From Perca fluviatilis (lineage: Eukaryota; Chordata; Actinopteri; Perciformes; Percidae): a stretch of DNA of 64,000 bases. The position numbers and the translations under genes were made by a program. Location: assembly GCF_010015445.1 (NCBI RefSeq), contig NC_053116.1:35837785-35901784 (forward strand). Reading direction: 5' to 3'. Within the stretch, counting starts at the first letter, position 1. The number at the start of each line of letters is the position of its first letter. The notes below the pieces were generated by a model that did not search any database, was not told where the DNA came from, and saw only the letters and a program-made list of their open reading frames with translations. This document shows positions 41,585 through 52,661 of the stretch, in pieces.

Positions 41585-42118
41585 AGGGTTGGGCATCGTT
41601 TAGATTTTAACAATTCTTATTCCAAGTCCGATTCTTCCTTTCGATTCCGGTTCTTATCGATTCCAATTCTTTGAGGGGTGGAGTTGAGGCTAGTCCTAGT
41701 CCTACATATGTGTATAAAAGGTGTATACAGGCCACGGTATACTCGCTGCCAATTCCAGTCTGGCAGCTGTAGAAACACATTATATCAGGACTCGAGCTGA
41801 AACACAAAGCTGTGCATTGGCTTCAGCCTCCGCCGTGTGTACAGGCTTGCTGGCCGAGCTCAGATTCTTCTACACCAGCTGCCACTGCGTGACCATCTGC
41901 AGCCGGGCGAAAATATCATGTGACCGGTTGCGTGTGCTTTTGTGTGGAAATGTGTCTCCATTTCCATTTTTGGGCCCATCGTGTGTTTCCATCTCCGCAC
42001 TACGGCTGGCTTTACACGGTGCAACTACAGCTCAGTGCAACTTCAATTCTTCCATTGTTTCTTTGCTTGTATTCAGTCAAAAATCATGTTAAAATGATAT
42101 TCAAATGTATTGGTAATA
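41585..42118. mobile_element. hAT-like element, right end not found
   Basis: Starts TAGGGTTGGGCATCG and shares ttcctttcgattccggttct with the hAT at 7767. The rest is not clearly paired and another hAT-like element starts at 42121. Right boundary approximate. Confidence 0.55.
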
Positions 42119-42120
42119 TT

Positions 42121-42696
42121 TAGGGCTGTCAAAACTAACACGTTAATCAAGAGTTAACGCAAATTCCTTGTAACGCCACTCATTTTTTTTTCTTGCGATT
42201 AACGTACACACGTTCTGTGTTTCCGCTCCGTCGTTTGGGAAATCAGGAAGCTGCAGCAGTAACGTTGGGGACAGTGTGCCATCTTGGCGAATTTTTTCAC
42301 TAGATTTAGCAACTTTTCAGACCCTCTTAGCGACTTATGTATGTTGTAATTCATCACCATCAGAGACGAGATCCGTAAACAGGACTGGATGGCTAGCAGA
42401 AACAAACCTCCTTGAGCAGAAATGGATAAATAAGAGTCTTTTAAATGGCAAATTGAGTTTCAAAGCCCTTCCAGATGGTTCTCTCCACAAGACTGAAGTT
42501 ATTTGCATGTACTGTTGATGTGAACTGAGTTACCACCGGAGTACGTCCAGTCTCAAATATTACTTAAGCATTCAAAACTGGAAAAAATATCTCTTTTAAA
42601 GTTCATTTAGAACAGATGAAAAATGTGCCATTAATCGTGAGTAAACTATGGACAATCATGCGATTAATCCCGATTAAAATATGTAATCGAATGACA
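42121..42696. mobile_element. hAT-like element
   Basis: Starts TAGGGCTGTCAAAAC and ends TCGAATGACAGCCCA. Subterminal GTTAATC/GATTAA motifs. The flanks do not give a clean 8-bp duplication. Confidence 0.65.
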
Positions 42697-43491
42697 GCCC
42701 AATATAATACTGAATATAATATTGTTATTTCTAAAAGGAATAAAAGCAGGTGTTCAGAGATCCATCAGAAATGCTCCGGGCCGGTGACCGAAAGGAGTAC
42801 AGAGAGACAACGTAAACTAATTTGCACTGGTGGCTGTAGGGTACAGACAGACTGCATTTTGTTAGCAGTGGTGTTGAAGAATAAAAATAGTGTCAAGAAA
42901 CCAAAAGGTAGAAAATATAAAACTCGTTATTTTCTCTCTAAAGCACAGGTCGTGATGCAGCTAAGCCATTTCAGTCGTACGTTTCCTTTCATTATATTCT
43001 CTCGTCACACGGAGAGGAATACAACGCTTCTCTAAAAAGGCGTTCCACATAGTCCTCAAACGATATAACTGAGTAATCCGACAGACATGTTATGTATCGA
43101 TTATGATAATTGGAAATAACAACCCTAGTTCTGTCACCTCCCAGACATGTTTCATCCTGAACCATAAATGTGTGACCCATTCGACTAAATACTTCCTCTA
43201 ACTTGAGTCAAGTGGACAGCTTTCACCATAGTTGTGACAGGTTACCACGCTGGAGGCCAATCCAAACCCCAACCGAGAGTTTAACTGTTGACTCGTGTCT
43301 GCCTCTCCGGACCGGGCCTGGCTTTTAAAAACAGCTGTCACGCTGCGCCACATGTACTGAACAAACCAGGCGAATGGAAAAAGCGCCAGGAAAAACTGTA
43401 ATAACACTCCCTGCCAATTTATACTCTCCACATCTGCCTGGCTGCACGACTTAATTTCATACCGGTCCACGTCCGGACCTATTGTACAGTC
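42697..43491. other. intergenic, no gene seen
   Basis: No supported feature. Confidence 0.45.
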
Positions 43492-44583
43492 TAGGGATGC
43501 CAATTTAGATTTTTTTTTTATTTTTCTGATCGATAGCCGACTCACGTTAACCGATCATGAGTCTATATCCACGACGTTCCACTCCATTGCCGCCGGAAAT
43601 TCTGTTGGATGTCACTTTTTTCGGGCCGGATGTCTGTCACCTTCCTCTTTCTTTGTGTTGGCGTTCTAAACTCCGGTGGATTTCTGAGGACTATGGTTAG
43701 CTGCTCCTCGGATCTCTGCAGGGTAAATCCAGACAGCTAGCTAGACTATCTGTCCAATCTGAGTTTTCTGTTGCACGACTAAAACAACTTTTGAACGTAC
43801 ACACGTTCCACCAAAACAAGTTCCTTCCCGAGGTTATTTTGCAGCGGCTCCGGTATTCGTCCGCGTTTACGCCCGCCGCCCAAGACGCATTGTGATCGGT
43901 TTAAAGAAATGTTAACCGACAAGCAGTCAACAGAGTCCCAGTTCACCCAGCCGGGATGCTCGGCCGCGTTTCGTGAACAGTCCCAGACTTGTGCGGGTCG
44001 CGCAGCCACATGCAGCCACTTTCCTGGAACCGCTTGGGCGACCGAAAACAAGTCTGCAGCTGTCCGCGGGGCACATGTCCGCATCCACCTGCGAGGTTGT
44101 CCGCTGTGTGTCTGCCCGGTATACTCCGTGTGTGGGACGGCCGATTTAACCGGCCTGTCCTCGTCGATATATAGCCATCCAGCAGAGAGCCACGGACTTA
44201 GCAGAAAAAAAAAAGAGCTTAAAACACAAGTTATGTGAAATAGATTGTATAGCCTATTTTTCTTTTACAATGCAAAAAAAAAAAACGTTTTTAATAGGCT
44301 AACGTGTTTATTTTTGTTTTAATATCGTGTTTAACTGGTGAATGAATGAATTCATGAATTGTTTATTTTCGTGTCTGGCGGCTTACACGGCCCATCCTTT
44401 ATAGGGTTATTCAGACCCATTTTAAATAAACACTTTCCTAGTGCTGACACCAAACTAAATATGTACATAAAGGGTACAAGTAGGGTACTAACAGTAAGTT
44501 TAAGATTTCAACATAAACCCCTTTTAGTGATACTGATAGTATTAATCTGTCAACGGTTACACGGGTTAATCAGTAACATCCCT
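43492..44583. mobile_element. probable hAT element enclosing element B
   Basis: Starts TAGGGATGCCAATTTAG and ends AATCAGTAACATCCCT. TACAGTC precedes the left end (43485-43491) and overlaps the right edge (44583-44589), a probable target duplication. A truncated copy of element B lies inside at 43560-43909. Confidence 0.6.
43560..43909 (+). mobile_element. element B, truncated copy
   Basis: Starts AGTCTATATCC and shares atctctgcagggtaaatcca, then acaagttccttcccgagg, with 49157-50004 and (inverted) 52932-53830. The hairpin end is missing. Confidence 0.75.
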
Positions 44584-44800
44584 ACAGTCCAAAATGTAGG
44601 ACCATGTGGACTGTACGTGCCAAGAAAGACAGCAGCGTAGTAGAACCAGAACCACGTGTGGATCTGCTGAGCGTCATTTGGACCGCTCTGCCTCCTTACA
44701 GCTGGAACACACCACACGTAGCGTAGCGTAGATACGAGCCTGATCTCTATATCTCCGATAGAAAGAGACAGGATGAGAAAACTGTAGTAATTGTAGCCCC

Positions 44801-44814
44801 TGTGTGTGTGTGTG

Positions 44815-44862
<48 letters not shown>
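44801..44862. repeat. GT microsatellite
   Basis: GT run with one TTG break, followed by CT units. Confidence 0.95.
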
Positions 44863-44863
<1 letters not shown>

Positions 44864-45064
44864 TCTCTCTGTCCGTCTGTCGGTCTTTCTCTCTGTGTGC
44901 CTGATCGCATGAAGTTATTTTGAAATGTGTTTATTTTGGTAAAGTATCCGGCTGCACTGTGGTCTTCCTGTATGTGGTTACCTGCCTGGGCATATGCTCG
45001 CGTATCGCGCAATAAATAGAGGAGACGGCTGAACTATCACTGCAGCGCACGGGCCTACGCAGAC

Positions 45065-45817
45065 GCGACATTACAAATCACACTATGGCCACACCGAGAC
45101 CCACCCTTCCATGGCATTTATCAGTCCTTCCAGAAAAATGCGTTTTTTGCGTGAGGTTTTTTTTGTGATTGTTGCGGGCAAAAATCCTTGATTTTGCGGC
45201 ACGTTTTCTTAAAAAATGCGATGGAATATGCGGGATATTTATGCAATTTTATGCGATGAAGTTGTGGGAACTTGAAAAAACTGCGGTTTGATGAAAAAGA
45301 GAAAAAAAGTGATTCCCCCAACACCCTGCTTTTTGATGATGTTCACGTTGCGTAATTACGTCACTTCATAACGTTCCCATGGCAACAGGGGAAAATGGCT
45401 GCTCTTGTCTGAAGTAAATGCAACATTTTTCAACTTTCTGCTAAGGCATATGTGACTTTTTTGCAACGAAAATGCGGGGATTATGAAATCATGCAAGACC
45501 CGCATATTTTGCGCGGAAATCGGCAATTTATGCGGCAAAAGTGCGGCTATTTGAAGAAATGTGGCCCTCGCATAAATATGCGGACTTTGGCCGATTATGC
45601 ATTGAATTATGCGATCGCATTTTTCTGGAGGGACTGATTTATTGGCCAGGCGTCCATGCTTACGCAAGGTAACGTAAGCCCATTTGTACAGGTCCTATCC
45701 CCTGACCAATCAGCTATCCTAACCTTTGCCGCTCGAGGTCAAATGCCTAACCCCAACCAATCAAGCTGCTTCGTAGGGCGGGTCTTGGCGTGGCCATAGT
45801 GGGATTTGTAATTTCGC
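45065..45817. mobile_element. long-TIR MITE (element E), copy 2, with insertion
   Basis: Left repeat GCGACATTACAAATC through CACTATGGCCAC and right repeat GTGGCCATAGTGGGA through TTTGTAATTTCGC. The interior matches copy 1 at 26479-26705 once the element at 45122-45636 is removed. Confidence 0.78.
45122..45636 (+). mobile_element. TIR element D, copy 1, nested in element E
   Basis: Ends CAGTCCTTCCAGAAAAATGC and GCATTTTTCTGGAGGGACTG are inverted repeats. ATTTAT flanks both sides (45116-45121, 45637-45642). Interior rich in tatgcg motifs. An inverted copy lies at 58080-58586. Confidence 0.85.
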
Positions 45818-46694
45818 CGCCCGGTGTAGCTGGTCAGATTGGATAACGTGCGCGGAAATAAAAAAGAAAATAGCTGCGCTACGCGGCACTAACACGTGCG
45901 GTGTGTTCCAGCTGTTAGGGTCAGCTACAGGGCTGGTTAACAAAGCTCCGAGCTTTCTGAGTACCGACTGAAATATATCCCTAACTTTGACTATTGAAAA
46001 GTGTCAAATATCAAAAGTTGGCATCAAATGCTCAATCCGGTTCTTAGTCTCGTTTGTTTGAATGATTTCGTCACACACGTCTTGATCTAAATCAGGAAAC
46101 GTTTCTAACTCCAGACTGTTTTATTCAGACTTTTTTTTTTTTTACAAAGTTTTTTTATAATTTAACACTGATGCATTGAGCACTTTTGTAAAATGAAAAC
46201 AAGAGTTGAAGCATTGTTTTTACTTCTCCTCCCCCTCCCCAAACTAAAGTATTGACAAGAAGTACTGTTTTGGTATTTGCACTGAATCTTGAGTTTTCGT
46301 GTTTGCATTAACTTATGACTATTTCAGTTAATACTTGTCCCGATCAAGAGGTGCTGTGGATGGCTTTGTAACCTGCAGCTGACCACACCACAGTTGCCCG
46401 GTGTAAAGCCAAGCCGACACATGTCGGTCAGCTCTCTAACATCACATCATCCATCAAATCCTATTTCTCATCCCCCGCCCCAGCTGCTGGTGCAGAGTTT
46501 GCACAAGCCAGGAAGTTTTAGTTTTTTTGTATACAGTGAGGTTTTAGGCTGTTTTAAGTTCAGTCATGTAATGCCACCTTTATACACAGCAGGCTAACCT
46601 ATTGGTAACCAAATTCAGGAGCCATGTTGTGTTAAAAGGCTGGGATCTAATCAAACACATGCACTACACATCTGAATATCAACTACAAAGCACA
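45818..46694. other. intergenic, no gene seen
   Basis: No supported feature. Confidence 0.45.
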
Positions 46695-46702
46695 GATTAA
46701 AG

Positions 46703-46944
46703 TAGGGCTGGGCGATATGGAGAAAGTCAAATTTTTTAATATTTTTGACCAAATAACATCGATATTGCGGCGATATTGTCGGGTTGACTATTGGTGCTTT
46801 CACGAAACAAAAGTATAACGCAGCCTTTAAAACCAGGAAAAGACAACACATCCTATTAAGACTTTATGATATTACAGTATCCAAAATTGAGGACGATATC
46901 CAGCCTCATATATCGATATAATATCAATATATTGCCCAGCCCTG
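46703..46944 (+). mobile_element. hAT MITE with perfect 8-bp duplication
   Basis: Starts TAGGGCTGGGCGATATGG and ends ATATTGCCCAGCCCTG. Flanked by GATTAAAG at 46695-46702 and 46945-46952. Same family as 48531-48758, opposite orientation. Confidence 0.92.
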
Positions 46945-47270
46945 GATTAAAGTTGCAGACAGACAAAGCCATAGATATAAAACCATTTAAGTTTTAGATC
47001 TATGGTAAGACCTCGCCTCTGAAGTAGAAGCGTGGCGTTCATCTCTACGTCGGTGCGCTTCCGAGGAGAAAGAAGAGCTCTCGATTGGCTGAGGTTTAGC
47101 TAATGAAATCTGAGCCGTGCTAATTTGATAAGCACATAATAGGATTAATTAGCTGATCCTGAGTCAGATGGTCTCAATGAGCTACAGGGGCCTTTTTCCA
47201 GGCAGGGGAGAAATCGATAGAGAGAGGAGAGATAGTGAAACCGTTCCACAGTCGCTGATTAGTCCGCCAC

Positions 47271-47271
<1 letters not shown>

Positions 47272-47305
<34 letters not shown>
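47272..47305. repeat. CA microsatellite
   Basis: Uninterrupted CA run. Confidence 0.9.
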
Positions 47306-47307
<2 letters not shown>

Positions 47308-47736
47308 CAAGAAGCTAGAAATCCCTTCAACATTGGAGGAAGCTTCCTCCTCCAACCCCCCCCCCGAACTCCATGTTATTTTTTTAAGTTTTTATTAACG
47401 CTGTGTTCCGTTGATCTATTTGCCCACCAGGTGATACACGAGGGGCCATTGTTGTTTTTTCTCGAGGGACCAACGGATGAACTGAAGAGTCCATGAAACC
47501 ACTTTACCCGAACAGCGAACAAAAAGAAAGAGAATCTTTAACTGAACATAAATGAACTCGGTCCATGATTTTTGGTTCGAAAATAACTGCTGGTTGGATA
47601 TGCTTCATTTTTGCTTCACCGCATCTTTGTAAATATGTGTAATTATTAAAAATGATACTGGTTTTCCGTGAACTGGGTGCTTCCTTTTTTTTTTGCAGAT
47701 GACGGCAGAAAAATCTTTGCAGATGCTACAGTTTTG

Positions 47737-47738
<2 letters not shown>

Positions 47739-47831
<93 letters not shown>
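47739..47831. repeat. GT microsatellite, about 46 units
   Basis: Uninterrupted TG run. Confidence 0.96.
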
Positions 47832-47834
<3 letters not shown>

Positions 47835-48530
47835 TAGTTAGCCTCACACATCCCCACATCCCCTGATCACTTCGTACACTCATACTTGGAGACTAGTAAG
47901 TGCATTAACCAATATTCATATTTTAACACCATTTCCTGTGTTGATTTGAAAACGGACTCCGGGATAACAAACTTGAACTGTTCACTAGAAATGAATATTT
48001 AAACCGTGTGCAGTGGAGTGTTTACTCAGTGAATGAAGAGAGGAGAGTGCAGGTCCATCAGCGGTCCCTTGTGCGAGATAACTCCGCTGTACGGATCTCG
48101 CAGCATTTGGAGGAAGTCAATTAGACAGAAATGTATCATTTTAAATACGACAGAAACTACGCACTATAGCTTTAACACGATGTATCTTGTTTTATTAATC
48201 ATCTTAACACATGTTTAAAAAAAACTAAAAACTGGTTTTAGGGGGAGTTACTCTCTGGAACTATGACTTGAAGAACAACAGTGTAATCCATCCACCCAGT
48301 ACTGCAGCTGTGCAGGGTCTCTGGCTATAGTGCAGCCAGATGTGGCCTGGTGAGACACACTTCGGGAAGCTGCCCACAGTCGCTGCACCCAGCTGCTCTT
48401 CGCAGAGAAATAGTTCCAGCACAAACACCCCCCCCCCCCCACCCTAAACCCACAGATCACACTCCAAATACAACATGATCATCATGACATCATTTTAGCT
48501 TTAAATCGATCATTCATTTCAACAGAAATG

Positions 48531-48758
48531 TAGGGCTGAGCAACATATGGATATTATATACACATCGATACGTGAGGCTAGATATCGTCATTGCCTTTAC
48601 CCACTTAGTCAGTGTATCCACATTATTGGCGATTATTTGTCCAAACTCTCATTGTTTTAATATTTAGTCAACCCGACAATATCGACATCGATGTATTTGG
48701 TCAAAAATATTGTGATATTAGATTTTTTTTTTTTTTTTGTCCATATCGCCCAGCTCTA
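48531..48758 (-). mobile_element. hAT MITE with perfect 8-bp duplication
   Basis: Starts TAGGGCTGAGC and ends CATATCGCCCAGCTCTA. Flanked by CAGAAATG at 48523-48530 and 48759-48766. Inverted relative to 46703-46944. Confidence 0.92.
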
Positions 48759-48766
48759 CAGAAATG

Positions 48767-49156
48767 TAAACGGTCGGATATATTTCTGTGAAAAAGCAGC
48801 TTTGTGAAAAGGAGGATGTGGCCCGGTTCCATTTGGGTCTCTCTCTCGATGTCTCTGATGAGGCCAGGCTGGATTGTCATTTCAGTTTAGCGGGTCGTCT
48901 TGACCAGCTGGAAACAAAGGCATCGGAGGCCAAGTGCACACGCTCAAGTGGAGCCAAATTATGGATCGAGTGTCTAAAGAGGATAACCTGACATCATGAC
49001 AGCAGGGAGTCATCACAGTCATTGTGACCAGAGCTTCCAAAGTGCACCTGCTAAAAAACTAACCCTCTTTCATAACGCAGAAAAAGGTTGTTTTTTTTTC
49101 TCCAAAGAGGTTATCATCCTGGTTCTGGTTCTCTCCCCTTGAGGTATGACCCAGAG
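48767..49156. other. intergenic, no gene seen
   Basis: An open frame at 48788-48991 has no family resemblance and no splice or promoter support. Confidence 0.4.
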
Positions 49157-50004
49157 TAGTCTATATCAATGATGTTTAATTTCTGGGATTGTTCTGCCGG
49201 ATGTCCTCTCATTTTCGGCCGGATGTCCGTCACCTTCCTCTTCCTCTGTGTTGGCGTTCTAACCTCCGGTGGATTTGTGAGGACTATGGTTAACTGCTCC
49301 TCAGATCTCTGCAGGGTAAATCCAGACAGCTATCTGTCCATTCAGAGTTTTCTGTTGCATGACTAAGGCTACATTTACATTGTTACATTTTGGTTTTTGC
49401 GTGAGAGTTTTGAGCCAAAAGCAAACTCCGTGTAAGTGTTTTTTACTTAGAACTTATCTCCGTTTAAACTAACACGCCCAAACCAAAATATCTCATCAAC
49501 ATTCTCGTATAGTGGGCATGCGCATGCCGGGGTAAACAGGAGGCAGCGTGTATACGCAGCCCGTTGCTGGTAGTTGCCACGGTAACGTCAGTAGTTCAGT
49601 CTCCCAGAACGAGACAGTCGTGACAGATGAGACTCAATCAGGCGGCGAAACGTTGGCGTCAGCGACGGTGTTTCCAAAGGTCTCCGTTTGCGGCCGTTGA
49701 GACTGCAACACGGCCCCGCGGACACCAAACCAAAACGGGGTCAGAGGTGTAAACGTAGAAAAAGATTTTGTTAGCAAATGTAAACGTAGCCTAAAACAAC
49801 TCTTGAACGTGCACACGTTTCTCCAAAACAAGTTCCTTCCCGAGGCGCCGTACCTGCGTCCGGTGCGCTCGGCGCTGCCCGTGCAATTGTCATTGGTTTA
49901 AAAGATAAACCAGGAGCCAGTTTTTTTTTCTCCTATCCAGGAATGTTGTGTGGATGGACCTTCCTCCGCAGCGCTGTGGAGGAAGGTCTGGCAATGCGAG
50001 ACTA
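49157..50004 (+). mobile_element. element B, full copy split by a Harbinger MITE
   Basis: Starts TAGTCTATATC and ends CAATGCGAGACTA, with a near-perfect hairpin before the end (ggaccttcctcc facing ggaggaaggtc). The flanks gacccagag and cgcccagcg suggest a decayed 9-bp duplication. The element at 49367-49791 is inserted inside. Its right end is 222 bp from the faap20 stop codon, downstream of the gene. Confidence 0.8.
49367..49791. mobile_element. PIF/Harbinger-like MITE nested in element B
   Basis: Starts GGCTACATTTACA and ends TGTAAACGTAGCC. Flanked by TAA at 49364-49366 and 49792-49794. The empty site (gactaaaacaac) is visible in the other element B copies, so insertion is shown directly. 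Same family as 2944-3216. Confidence 0.93.
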
Positions 50005-50123
50005 CGCCCAGCGTGTCCAGCAGCCTCTCTGTCGGTGCACAGCCCGGGTAAGCTGCCAGTGAAAGCTGAGCGTTCTGTGTGCGAGCTGCTCTCTGGGAGT
50101 TTCCTTCATACGATACAATCCTG

Positions 50124-50124
<1 letters not shown>

Positions 50125-50171
<47 letters not shown>

Positions 50172-50182
50172 GTGTGTGCGCG
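50125..50182. repeat. GT microsatellite in the faap20 3' UTR side
   Basis: GT run with GCG breaks near its right end, 45 bp beyond the faap20 stop on the transcript's downstream side. Confidence 0.92.
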
Positions 50183-50226
50183 TGGCTGCTTCACCTGGAC
50201 AGCAGCCAGCCAGCGTCCCGTCGGCC

Positions 50227-50299
50227 TCACCAGGTCATGTCCACGTTCACCTCGGACAGACACTGGGCCAGGTGGCCGTCACAGTCCATCTGGGTGAAC
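50227..50299 (-). CDS. faap20: faap20 terminal exon (UBZ His/Cys and C-terminal Trp)
   Basis: 73-bp terminal exon on the - strand after gctcccgtctctccag. Its first base completes Gly 237, then FTQMDCDGHLAQC and LSEVNVDMTW, with TGA at 50229-50227. Human FAAP20 ends LTQLDVDSHLAQCLAESTED followed by VTW, so the match is clear. Joined to exon 3, the zinc ligands are C227, C230, H246 and C250, the same C-x2-C-x15-H-x3-C spacing as human C147, C150, H166 and C170. The final Trp 260 stands ten residues after the last ligand, as human W180 does, a residue known to contact ubiquitin. Asp 244 (human D164) is kept. The finger is therefore predicted to bind ubiquitin. Confidence 0.93.
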
Positions 50300-50344
50300 C
50301 TGGAGAGACGGGAGCAAGGAGATATACTGTCGGTACGGACAGAG

Positions 50345-50377
<33 letters not shown>

Positions 50378-51014
50378 TCACACAGAGTAAAAACAAATTC
50401 AGTATTTCGGTGCAAATACCCAAACTGATCATGTGAGTTCAGCCCTGAAGCGTGTCTCAATTCAGATCCTTTCGTGTGGACTAGGAGCGTCACGATATTG
50501 ATTTCAAATCCGACTACAGTAGAGTGGCACTTATTGGAAAAAAACGTCGATGTAATATTGACATTTGTATAGTTTGGTGTTTGCTAGGGCTGCACAATTA
50601 ATCTCAATTGTATCAAAATCACAATATGGACTAGTGCAATATCCAAATTGCGAGCGCAATATTTGTTAATGGCAAAATATGTGTCTAACCGTTCTGAATG
50701 CAGTACTGAGGTGCTGCAGAGACGTCCCAGCCTACCAATCCTATCCTACACACTAAAGAAAAAAATCTTTCTTCATCTTTGTCATCGCAATGTCAACTGG
50801 CGCAATAACAACATCGCGAAAGGCTGCGACATATCGCAAAAAAATATCAGTAGAGAACTGCCCCAAAATGTAAGTATCATTCTTTATTCAGTGGCAATTC
50901 AACGTTCAATTTGTTATTGTCGTCATACGGTGCAGCCCTGTTTCTAATGATATATATTACGCCTAGGTTTTAACTAATTTAACTTGATAGAAAAAAAGAA
51001 ACCCAATCTCTTAC
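50300..51014 (-). other. faap20: faap20 intron 3
   Basis: 715-bp intron (gtaaga to ctccag on the - strand). It contains a CA run at 50347-50375 and a hAT-like element at 50585-50940. Confidence 0.8.
50585..50940. mobile_element. hAT-like MITE
   Basis: Starts TAGGGCTGCACAATTAATC and ends CATACGGTGCAGCCCTG. No clean target duplication. In faap20 intron 3. Confidence 0.7.
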
Positions 51015-51475
51015 CCAACAGGGAAGTCCAGCAGGCACATGGGGCAGCTTTGAAGCCCCGCCCCTCCTGCTGCTCCTCCATCTCCTCCGACACGACTCTG
51101 CCCCTCCTCTTCCTCTCTATCCTCCCCCTTCCTCTGCAGAGGAACTCGGCCGTCAGACACTTTCGCCTGGCCCGTGAGAAGCGGTCCGGTCTCCCGTCCT
51201 CTCCTCCCCTCGCCCCCCCCCGCCCTCGAGGGTCCGGCTGACGACGGCGGCCCCTCCCAGCCGTGGAGGGACGGCCGCGGCCTTTGGCTGCCGCGAGACG
51301 ACAGCTGTCTGTCCGCCGGGTCCGGGACGGGCTGCGTCTGCACCGAGAGCTCCCGCGGGGAGGGGCTGGGACTGGAGCGAGTCCTCGGAGAGGGTGGAGA
51401 GGGTTCGGGGAAGGGAGCGACGTCTTCGCTGAGGTCACACCACCGCTGTTCACCGGACCTCAGCGCTGTGGGTCT
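51015..51475 (-). CDS. faap20: faap20 exon 3 (low-complexity linker and first UBZ cysteines)
   Basis: 461-bp exon on the - strand. The acceptor is a long pyrimidine tract ending gtcgctgcag and the donor is gtaagag. It is fully open in phase 0 for 153 codons and ends with two bases GG. Most of it encodes a Pro/Ser/Arg/Gly/Glu-rich, GC-rich linker (for example PFPEPSPPSPRTRSSPSPSP). The last residues are GLQSCPMCLLDFPV, matching the human RSCPMCQKEF start of the UBZ finger. The two cysteines are residues 227 and 230 of the predicted protein. The linker is why the fish protein is about 80 residues longer than human FAAP20. Other frames are also open because the DNA is so GC-rich; only this one joins both neighbours in phase. 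Confidence 0.88.
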
Positions 51476-52661
51476 CTGCAGCGACGCGGGGGGGAGGGGA
51501 GGGGGGGAGGGACAGATGCAAGACTCAACGCCAGCAGCATCGGAATTGAAAGGAAAAGGGTTTACATCTTAGGACAGATGGCTAGAGTTGCACTGTGGTG
51601 TCGTGTTTTGGAGAGGGCTGGTTGTAAGCACTACATTCATGAGCTCTGTAGTCACAAAGTCAAATCCATAACCGGACGTTAATGTTGTGAGAACGATAAT
51701 GCCACTTTCTTATTTTATTTTTTTTTTCATTGACAAGTTTGGTGTGTGTCACCAACAACTGCAGCATCACGCACCAAAAATGTAATTTTGACCTAAAAAA
51801 ACAAATAATGTTCTGGTCATGTTAAGACAACTTTAGAGGGAGTGTGGCCCGCACCAAAAAATAAAGGCCGGATAAAAAAGATTGAAGGTATATATATATA
51901 TATATATATATATTGTGGTGACTATATATATATAGTCACCACAATACTTCTGTCATGATATGATATTATTGCGATTTTAAACATATTGCAATATTTTGAG
52001 ATATATTGCAATTTATTACAATATAATAATAGATCCATTCTTGGCGTCTGTGTATCGAATAACGATATTTTTCCACACCCCTAATACATACAGTATAATA
52101 ACATATATACAAACGTAGCTAAAAGTAAGGAATATGCAACTGAAATACTTAAAAGTTGGCTAATAGCTAAAAGTAATGGCTATATGTCCAACAAATGCAA
52201 ACTTGACCAAACTAACATTGACAGTTCAATTGTATGAAAGAAATACTGTAGCAATTTTGTAAAATGTGTGATAAAAATTATTGTGAGTAGTGTTAAATAA
52301 ACCCTGTATGTCTTTAAAAAAAAAAAAAGGTTTGGAACCGCTCATCTACAAGATGCAACGTACGCATCAACGTAAAGCGCTCACTGCTCCAAGACTTTGT
52401 CTACACAGATTTCTCCCTGTGAGAGATTAAGTGATGATGGAAAAATAAATGTAGCCGTAGTCTACACCTCCCAGACCAGCAAAGAAATGTTATCCGATTA
52501 ATCGATTAATCGATCGATAAAGTGCTAGATTAATCGATTACAAAAAGAATCGATAGCTGCAGCCCTAGATGGGAGTCTCTCCTAATGGGAGTCCTGTCGG
52601 GAGTTTCATCACATTCACTAGAGGAAATGTGTATGATGAGGCGCACTCAGCAGTAACATAC
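51476..52661 (-). other. faap20: faap20 intron 2
   Basis: 1,186-bp intron. Contains an AT run (51889-51912), a 36-bp perfect palindrome (51911-51946) and fragments of hAT-like tips (ccacacccctaata near 52071; agctgcagccctaga near 52555). Confidence 0.75.
51911..51946. repeat. 36-bp perfect palindrome
   Basis: Each half is TATTGTGGTGACTATATA or its exact inverse, with no loop. Able to form a cruciform or hairpin. Confidence 0.95.

Larger units (their letters stand above)
46953..48522. other. intergenic, no gene seen
   Basis: Holds the CA run (47272) and the GT run (47739) and a poly-C run at 48427-48440. No gene recognised. Confidence 0.45.

Noticed and set aside
48788..48991. 67-codon plus-strand frame as a possible small gene
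   Set aside because: No motif, no splice context, and it sits between transposons; coding status cannot be supported.
50974..51453. Long minus-strand open frame of 159 codons, Arg/Pro-rich
   Set aside because: Another frame of the same GC-rich DNA joins both faap20 neighbours in phase and encodes CPMC; this one does not.
51174..51682. Plus-strand open frames of 130-140 codons
   Set aside because: Open only because the antisense faap20 exon is GC-rich; no family resemblance or splice partner.
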